A stretch of 64,000 nucleotides of DNA, taken from Bettongia penicillata ogilbyi (Eukaryota > Chordata > Mammalia > Diprotodontia > Potoroidae). Made by a program: the position numbers and the translations under genes. Positions within the stretch are counted from its first letter, which is position 1; each line of letters opens with the position of its first letter. Positions 57,726 through 64,000 of the stretch are shown piece after piece. Where the stretch lies: NCBI GenBank assembly GCA_023548195.1, contig JAJHZJ010000757.1, positions 682,001 through 746,000 of the forward strand, given 5' to 3'. The notes below the pieces were generated by a model, which made no database searches, was not told where the DNA came from, and saw only the letters and a program-made list of their open reading frames with translations.

Positions 57726-59190
57726 GGAATAGAAGGGTATTTGTTAGGAGAGATGCAGAGACAATAGGTTCATAGAATGTCTAATGGAATAAAACCAAGA
57801 AGACTCCAGTTGGTTAATAACTGGATGACAAGATTATATGTGGCAGCAGCACTATTAGGTTACAAGTGAAATCATTGAGCCAGTTATGGAAAAGTCCTTG
57901 TATTCTTTCAAAAGCCATTAAACAAGTAGCAAATGGAGAAGAGTTAAGCTATGACAGGATAATAGATTTCTTTGCCAGGGAGACCAAAAAAAAAACCCCA
58001 AAACCAAAAAAAACCCCAACCAAACCTGAAAAGAGAGTCATTACAAGGAAGAGTAGAGAATGAAAAAACAGGGAGTATATCTGTGACTTTAAGGGAAGCA
58101 TCTATGAACAAAATACCTGTCTATGCTTCCGATATATATTCACTCTTATGTGTGAAATATGATGTGCCCTGTCCCTAATAATGAGAAAGTTATCACAATG
58201 ACATTGCTAATGCAAAGAATATGCATATGATTAACTGCTTTCATCAGCCTGAATTAAGTGCTAGAAATTGGGTTAGATAAAAACTGTATTTCATATCAAA
58301 AATTACTAGGGGGAAGGAGAAAGGACTAATATTTTCCATGAAAATGAATCTCATAAGTTTCTCACCATAGTGGCAGCAAGAAGGACAAATAAGGCCTAGA
58401 TGTTGTCTTCTAAGGAAAAACAGCATAAAATTAAACCTGAACCAAACCATATCAAGTTAATCTAAAACAAAATCTTGGGTTCTCAAAAGTTGTGCCAATA
58501 CAGCTCAAGGCCCAGCAGAGTCTATCAAATTGTATAGACTTCAAAGACAATCCTTGTGAAATACTCCATGTCTGCTCTTCAACTAGCCTACTGGAATACA
58601 GAGAAACCCATCACCAGAAGACTACGAAGGAGGTGCAGGTGAAGGCCAGAGCTCACAGGAGGACCATTTTACATCAAAGACTGTTCTCCTTTCCCTACTC
58701 CCATGTGTAGTTTTCCTCTTGACCCTGATTGTATAGTAGACCAACAACAGTCAAGGAAGGAAGAGAGCAAAGGGTTCACTGGGGGAAGGGAGGATGGAAG
58801 CAACCAGGAATATGAGGTCATGTGGTCATCTATCATAAATCATCCTATTCCATTATAAACCCTCTCAGCAGTGACAGTAATCAGTAAGACACAGGTGAGA
58901 CTTCCAAGATGAACAAAACAGCTCATGAAATATTGTTACCCAAAGTAAAAAAAGCTTCTTTTCAGTGACCTTTCTAGATTTCATATTCGACCTTGGTTTT
59001 CTTCTGGGTTTTCCACTCCCTAGTGAATCCTGCCCTCCCCTACCATAAACTTGAAATTTAAAGGTAGGAAAAAAACACCTGAAGTTCCCATTCTCCTGGT
59101 CTTCTATCGATTTCACAGAAGATGATAATCTTATTAGCAATTCTGTAGACCAATGAAAGCACAGGTGCTCTTTCTCTATTCTGATCAAAT
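57726..59190. other. Unassigned intergenic sequence
   Basis: No gene or named repeat recognised. A-runs with C interruptions lie at 57987-58025. Frames of 65-72 codons have no known domain. Confidence 0.4.
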
Positions 59191-59191
59191 G

Positions 59192-59262
59192 AGACAAAAG
59201 TGCTTAGCATAGTGCCTGGCATAGAGTAAGCACTACATAAATGCTTATTCCTTCCCCATCCC
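59192..59262 (+). mobile_element. SINE/L2-type tail, sense
   Basis: 'aagtgcttagcatagtgcctggcatagagtaag' then 'ctacataaatgcttattcc' is the tail of a MIR/Ther1-type SINE. The head lies too far upstream to be recognised. Confidence 0.65.
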
Positions 59263-59534
59263 CCCATCCCCATACATATAGTTTGATACTGCATGTGGAT
59301 GAATGAGCTGGGCCCAGAATTGAATCAAAAACTTTCGTAGTGTTTTAAATGACTTGCTCTGCCCCCACCTCCAAGGACCTCACTGCCACAATGGTCCATC
59401 TAATTAAAATCAATCCTCCCCTAGTGATGCTATAATGCGATAAATCTTGAAACACTATGATCTTGGAAGATCAAAAATTACATGGAAACCAAAGTGCCAA
59501 AGAAAGATTCATGGTGGATAATGCGCAGTTTGCT

Positions 59535-59700
59535 CCAGTGGAAAGAATTCTGGATTAGAAGTCAGAACCTGGAATCAAATCTAGATTTTACCTCTTATTT
59601 GTTTCATTTTGGCCAAGGTGTCTAACTTCTCTTAGACTCAATGTGGTGTTGAGCTAGATGATGTCTCAGGCTCTTTCCATCTTTGGATCTACCAATCAAG
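59535..59700 (+). mobile_element. MIR3-like SINE, sense
   Basis: 'cagtggaaagaattctggattagaagtcagaacctgg' and the tail 'gagctagatgatgtctcaggctctttcc'. Confidence 0.75.
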
Positions 59701-60127
59701 TAGGCTACAGATTGTTAATAAGGGTTGAGGCTGATCAAGCAACTAATTACCCTACCCCACTTAAAGTGACAAGATACTTTGTTAAGTGAAAATAATTATC
59801 TTATTAATCAAAGGTTTTATGCTAGATGCAGGAAAAGTCTTTGATTCATTTAGAAGTTTTTGAAAGTCATTGGACAAAGAGGCTCCAGATCATCTGATAG
59901 ATTTACACATGAGAAAACATTGAGAATATGTATGATCAGAATAGTTCATGAACCAGCTATTTACTGAGAATGAGAAGCAAAGCATGGACATTTGTGAAAG
60001 TAATTCAAAAGGCATGAACACCAAACAGTTCTGCTTGGTTTCAACTCCACAGAACATGATGCCCCCATTGCAGGTACCCCTTGGTTATGTCACCCTCTCC
60101 CTTTTCAGCTTCCTTTTGTGTTTTGTC
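59701..60127. other. Unassigned intergenic sequence
   Basis: No gene or named repeat recognised. Confidence 0.4.
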
Positions 60128-60243
60128 TTCCCCAATTAGACTGTAAACTCCTTCAGAGCAGGAACTGTAATTTTCTTATTTGTACCCCTAGTGCTTAGTA
60201 CAGTGCCTGGCACATAGTAGGCACTTGAGGAATATTTATTGAA
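60128..60243 (+). mobile_element. L2 LINE 3' end, sense
   Basis: 'aattagactgtaaactccttcagagcagg', 'cagtgcctggcacatagtagg' and 'aatatttattgaacc': the best L2 3' terminus in the window. It runs straight into the next repeat. Confidence 0.9.
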
Positions 60244-60600
60244 CCAAATACAAAGGTTGTTGTGTTTCTTCTTCACTTTTGAAGAGGACCAGGACATCAG
60301 AATGATGATATGACTTGCAGTTGACTTTGATTTGAGTGAGGGAGGACTGTACAACGTCACCAACCTCACTTTCTTCTCCTGAGCCTTCTGGGTTCAGTGA
60401 CCTGATATTCATCAGGATGACTGGAGATGGTTCAGGATGCAATGGGAGACCCTTACTATTTTAGGCTAAGGCCTTATCAAATTCTTGCTTTGAGTGAGAT
60501 AAACCCAATGAATAGGCCTCTTTAAGTAGTTACTCAGGGGATGGTCCCTTTTAATAAAAAAAAAAATCAAACTGGGAGGGGAAGACAAAACAAAACAGAG
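60244..60600 (-). mobile_element. WSINE1-type tail repeat, antisense
   Basis: 'gaagaggaccaggacatcag', 'gacttgcagttgactttgatttgagtgagggagg' and 'gatattcatcaggatgactggagatgg', then a longer part with 'aactgggaggggaagac' also seen near 20200. It is the reverse complement of the tail of the next SINE. Confidence 0.8.
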
Positions 60601-60657
60601 GAAGGTCTCTTTGTGCATCTGCTAGATCTTTTATGAAGGACTTATGGGAAAAGATGT

Positions 60658-60960
60658 TGGGGCAGCTAGGTGGTGCAGTAGATAGAGCACCAGTGCAGGA
60701 GTCAAAAGGACCTGAGTTCAGATCTCACCTCAGACACTTGACACCAGCCGTGTGACCTTGGGCAAGTCACTTAACCCCAGTTGCCCCATCCTGGGTCATC
60801 TTCAGTCATCCTGATGAATATCTGGTCACTGGATTCAGATGGCTCTGGAGGAGAAGTGAGGCTGGTGACCTGCACAGCCTTCTCTCACTCAAAACAAAGT
60901 CAAGTGCAAGTCATGTCATTATTGGTCTTCTTGGGCAATGAAGGACGAAAACACAAATGA
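60658..60960 (+). mobile_element. Composite tRNA-derived SINE (WSINE1-like), sense, near full length
   Basis: The head is GGGGCAGCTAGGTGGTGCAG then 'agatagagcaccagtgcaggag', with the B-box-like 'gacctgagttcagatctc' and the core 'gtgtgaccttgggcaagtcacttaaccccag'. The tail is 'agtcatcctgatgaatatctggtcactgg' then 'gaggagaagtgaggctggtgacctgcac', with the end 'ggcaatgaaggacgaaaacac'. One of the least diverged elements here and the best marker of marsupial origin. SINEs of this sort use a LINE's enzyme; this one has no coding capacity. Confidence 0.88.
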
Positions 60961-61700
60961 GAAAAGATGGAAAAGAATTTCACAAGATGGAGAGGCTAGA
61001 TCTTTTTCAGTGGAGAGAAGACTCATTTATAAAATTATGTGTTCATCAAAGCATTTTAAAGACATAAAACAAACAAAAATAAGCAGTAAACTGGTACAGA
61101 GAGCCAGTCATTGAGGAGGAAAGACCTGGGTTTAAGTCTCATTTCTCACACGAAGCTGCTCTGTAAGACATAGCATGTGAAAGTCTTTTCTAACAGGATT
61201 GTGGAGTTGGCAGAATTTGTTTATGAATAGATAATCTTGCTAACCTCCCATTTCATGGCCACTTTTCCTCTCATTCTCTTCTTAGGCTCCTCCTCCTTGT
61301 TTCTCATCCATATTCAACACTCACATGAATGTATGATCTCATTGATTTAGACATTCCCTCCAATGATGGAGATTGCTGTCTACCTGTTCTGTGAAATGTC
61401 CCATGGGTTCACCAAGAGGGGTCCACTAAGCATACTGGAGGTCTTTCTCTCTTTCTCCTGAAATCTCAAGGATTTGTGATTTCAGGCTGTCCACTGCAGC
61501 GATTCTTTAGTTTTGACACATGGCCAGATCATTTTCTCTTATGTTTCTATATTTCCTAGATGACCTCTTTTACTCTTGTTCTTCAAAGTTCTTCATTGCT
61601 TATGTGCAACAGCTTACTCACACCCACCATGCACCTCTCCACTGCCTCTGCAAGATATTCATTAGGCCTAAAATTCCTATTAAAATAATTAAAATGACTC
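60961..61700. other. Unassigned sequence with a SINE-head scrap
   Basis: A MIR-like head scrap lies at about 61095-61160 ('agccagtcattgaggaggaaagacctgggtttaagtctc'). Nothing else is recognised. A 65-codon frame at 61520-61717 has no known domain. Confidence 0.45.
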
Positions 61701-61704
61701 TTAG

Positions 61705-61820
61705 CATGGTGGAATGAGATGAGTGTAAGATTTGGAGTCAGACTTTTGTTACTTTGAGGCAAGTCACTTCACTCCAATTTTTCCCTGTATAAAATTATGG
61801 AACTGCACTAGATGCTAAGA
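61705..61820 (+). mobile_element. MIR-like SINE, sense
   Basis: Head 'catggtggaatgagatgagtg' and 'gatttggagtcagac', then 'aggcaagtcacttcactcc' and 'ggaactgcactagatgc'. Confidence 0.65.
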
Positions 61821-61824
61821 GGGA

Positions 61825-61975
61825 TAGGGACTGGATCTGTGATTTCACTGGTATGGGGAATTTTACAGTGAGGTAAGTTCTTATACCAAACCATGTCAAC
61901 ACTTTTTCTGCAATTTATAGTCTTAGAGAGTTGCGTAGACAACTGGGAGGTTGGGACTGTTCCAGGGTCAAATGA
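61825..61975 (-). mobile_element. MIR-like marsupial SINE, antisense
   Basis: 'gggactggatctgtgatttcactggtatggggaatt' and 'ttctgcaatttatagtcttagagagttgc', the same type as at 22380. The head half is missing. Confidence 0.75.
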
Positions 61976-61976
61976 T

Positions 61977-62095
61977 GATGATGGTGGTGGTGATGATGGT
62001 TATGATAATGATGACAGCTAGCATTTGCATAGTGCTTTAAAGTTTGCAAAACCCTTTACAAATATCTCATTTTATCCTCACAACACCCTCAGGGG
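61977..62095 (-). mobile_element. MIR/Ther1-like SINE tail, antisense, with a (GAT)n-type run
   Basis: ATGATGATGATGGTGGTGGT is followed by 'agctagcatttgcatagtgctttaaagtttgc' and 'atctcattttatcctcacaacaccc', the block also seen at 21720-21780. Confidence 0.75.
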
Positions 62096-62097
62096 TA

Positions 62098-62205
62098 AGT
62101 CCTCAAAGAGAGCCAATGACGTCAGGACAGTGATATCTTGACTCTCAAGTGAATTGGATTTAAGTGAGGCAGAGCTGTGCAAATTCATCAGCCTCACTAT
62201 TACTA
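62098..62205 (-). mobile_element. WSINE1-type tail fragment, antisense
   Basis: 'agccaatgacgtcaggacagtgatatcttgactctcaagtg' and 'gagctgtgcaaattcatcagcctcac' match 19890-19990. Confidence 0.75.
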
Positions 62206-62215
62206 TTGATGGCTC

Positions 62216-63570
62216 CACCATCCTCCCAGTCACCCAGGCTCTTAACCTCAGTGTTACCCTTGATTTTTCAATCATACTCACCCCATATATCTAATCTGTT
62301 GTTAATTCTTTTCCCTTGTATTTCATGACATCTCTCCATCATGATATATCCCCTTTTCTCTACTAACACAACCATCATCCTGGTACAAGCCCTCATCACT
62401 TTTTTCCTTGACTATTTAAAAATTTCTTGTTTTATTTTATTTTTAATTTATATGATAAAACAAGCATTTCCATAACATAGTATAATTAAAAAATGATTGC
62501 ACATGAAACTGTAAATCTATTATATACAACTTTCTATTCCTTTTAAAGTTATCATGTAAATTCCCTCCCCCCATTTTCCTCCTTTTTTCTTTCCTTCCCC
62601 CTGTCCTAGAGATTGCTAACATTAGATATAAATATGTATACATGCAAAATCGTTCCATACATATTTCCATTTATCAGTTCTTTCTCTAGATGCAGATAGC
62701 ATCTTTCCTCATGTGTTCTTCGTAGTTAGTTTGGGTATGTATAGTAGTCAAAATGACTTATTTGTTCAAATTTGTTCTTAAAGTAGTATTGCTGTTACTG
62801 TATGCAATGTTCTTTTGGTTTTGTGTATTTTGTTCCTCATTATTTCATGCAAGTCCATCAGTGTTTTTCTAAGATCATCGAGCTCATCATTTCTCATAGC
62901 ATAGTAGTATTCCATTGTAATCATATACAACAACTTGTTCAGTCATTCCCCAATTGATGGGCATCCTGGACTATTGATATAGTCTTCTGGTTGGTCTCCC
63001 TGCACTGGGTCTTCTAACACAGTCCATCCACAGTCAATTGCCAAAGTGATTTTCCTAAAGAACTTCGCATGCTGCTTACCTACTCAATAAACTCAATCAC
63101 TGTCTATTAGTTTCAGGATGAAATGGAAGTTGTTCTGTTTAGCTTTTCTTTAAAAAGTTTCTTTTGCAAATGGGTCACTTCCTATCTTCCCAGTCTCCAC
63201 ATACTTTGCAACCTTCTACACACTCTATGATTCAGTAATACCAGTCTACTTCATGTTCTTTACACACAACACTATCTCCTGACTTATCGGTTGTTCTTGT
63301 GTTGAAAATTTCTCCCTCTACTTCGATCTCTACCAGACTTTTCTGGTTTCTTTCAAGACACAACTCAAATGAGGCCTTTCCTACCCCTCAGTGATTTTCT
63401 TCAGAGATTACCTTCCATTTACACTGTATATAACTTATATGTACATTTGTCTATTGTTTCCCCAATTAGCATGTAAGCTTCTCAAGGTCGAGGGACTATG
63501 TTTATATCCAGAGCCCTTCCCAAAGTGTCTGGCACATAGTAAGCAGTTAAGAAATGCAGGTTGGCAGAAT
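62216..63570 (+). mobile_element. L2 LINE 3' part, sense, split by an L1
   Basis: The left part at 62216-62416 has 'accatcctcccagtcacccaggctc' and 'catcctggtacaagccctcatc'. The right part at 62965-63570 has 'ctggttggtctccctgcactgg', 'gccaaagtgattttcctaaag', 'gtctattagtttcaggatgaaat', 'caagacacaactcaaatgaggcctttcc' and 'aattagcatgtaagcttctcaagg', and ends with 'gtctggcacatagtaagc'. Together they give over 800 bp of one L2 3' part, with the L1 at 62417-62964 between them. Confidence 0.85.
62417..62964 (-). mobile_element. 5'-truncated L1 3' end, antisense, inside L2
   Basis: A T-rich left end (reversed A-tail), 3' UTR, and then the last part of ORF2 read backwards ('aacttgttcagtcattccccaattgatgg'). 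Flanks: CCTTGACTATT (62406-62416) and CCTGGACTATT (62965-62975), an 11-bp duplication with one difference. Confidence 0.88.
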
Positions 63571-63698
63571 CTTATCCTAAAAACATCTGTGTACTTACCT
63601 CCCAATTAATAAAAATTCAAGAAAAATTTATTACTATCTTTGTTCTCTGGTCAATGTCATCTATTCACTGACCTTTCTTAATTAATTCTTCTTCTTTC

Positions 63699-63700
<2 letters not shown>
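63571..63700. other. Unassigned intergenic sequence
   Basis: Nothing recognised. Confidence 0.4.

Positions 63701-63702
<2 letters not shown>

Positions 63703-63736
<34 letters not shown>
63703..63736. repeat. (CT)n microsatellite
   Basis: About 16 CT units in a pyrimidine-rich strand that continues to about 63750. Confidence 0.95.
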
Positions 63737-63739
<3 letters not shown>

Positions 63740-64000
63740 TCCCTCCCCTTTAGTTCTACATACTTATAATTTCCTTCTTCTTTTTGTTTTGCTTTATAGG
63801 AGAACACAGCCTTTTACAAAACATCCATGTTCTAATCCATAGTGGTACTCACTGATGTTATGTAGCAGAAGGGGTTCAAAGAAAATTATGCATTGGTCTG
63901 ATCTAGCCTGGAGCCACAAATCAAAGTCTCTCCTGTAGACAAGACACAGTAAAATTGAAAGTAGCTACACTTTATATGGAAATTAGCTGCTCTGCGAAGG
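63737..64000. other. Unassigned intergenic sequence
   Basis: No gene or repeat recognised up to the window end. Confidence 0.4.

Noticed and set aside
60658..60730. Possible tRNA gene
   Set aside because: The tRNA-like A- and B-box sequence is the head of a SINE and does not close a full cloverleaf with the following bases. The same applies to the other SINE heads.
1..64000. CRISPR array, operon or bacterial-type defence system
   Set aside because: No regularly spaced identical repeats with unique spacers, no operon-like coding, and the content is plainly vertebrate repeat DNA.

Overview
The window reads as intergenic DNA from a mammal, most likely a marsupial. It is AT-rich and CpG-poor and holds no intact open reading frame that looks like a host gene. 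It is crowded with L1 LINEs, CR1/L2/L3-clade LINEs and MIR-like SINEs. Three things point to a marsupial: a SINE whose head begins GGGGCAGCTAGGTGG, an RTE/BovB-like SINE, and L1s with a marsupial-type 3' end. A composite SINE at 60658-60960 resembles the WSINE1 type I remember from Australian marsupials, so an australidelphian is possible. That species-level guess is inference. Family names rest on remembered consensus sequences; no library search was run.

Layout. 1-13 kb: old L2-class fragments, MIR-like SINEs, an AT-rich minisatellite (600-1075) and several microsatellites. 14-21 kb: a long antisense L2-class LINE broken by the 5' half of an old L1 (16207-19861) and by SINE-tail repeats. 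24-27 kb: a nested stack of three L1 3' ends, with target-site duplications visible. 29 and 41 kb: two solo LTRs of one endogenous-retrovirus-like family, each carrying a (TA)n array. 32.8 kb: a palindromic hAT-like MITE. 41.7-43.5 kb: an antisense L1 split by an RTE SINE, followed by an L3/CR1 3' end. 44.8-51.3 kb: the best-preserved element, a structurally full-length L1 with recognisable ORF1 and ORF2 that are dead through many stops and frameshifts. 52-56.5 kb: much older L1 remains, themselves interrupted. 60-63.6 kb: an inverted pair of SINE tails, and an L2 with an L1 inserted in it.

I found no host gene, tRNA or rRNA gene, CpG island, CRISPR array or new enzymatic system. The main points of interest are structural: dated nesting of retrotransposons, microsatellites growing at defined sites inside elements (an L1 polypurine tract and an LTR TATA box), and a 99-bp block that occurs twice, inverted, 26 kb apart, with only one mismatch in a window where most repeat copies are heavily diverged.
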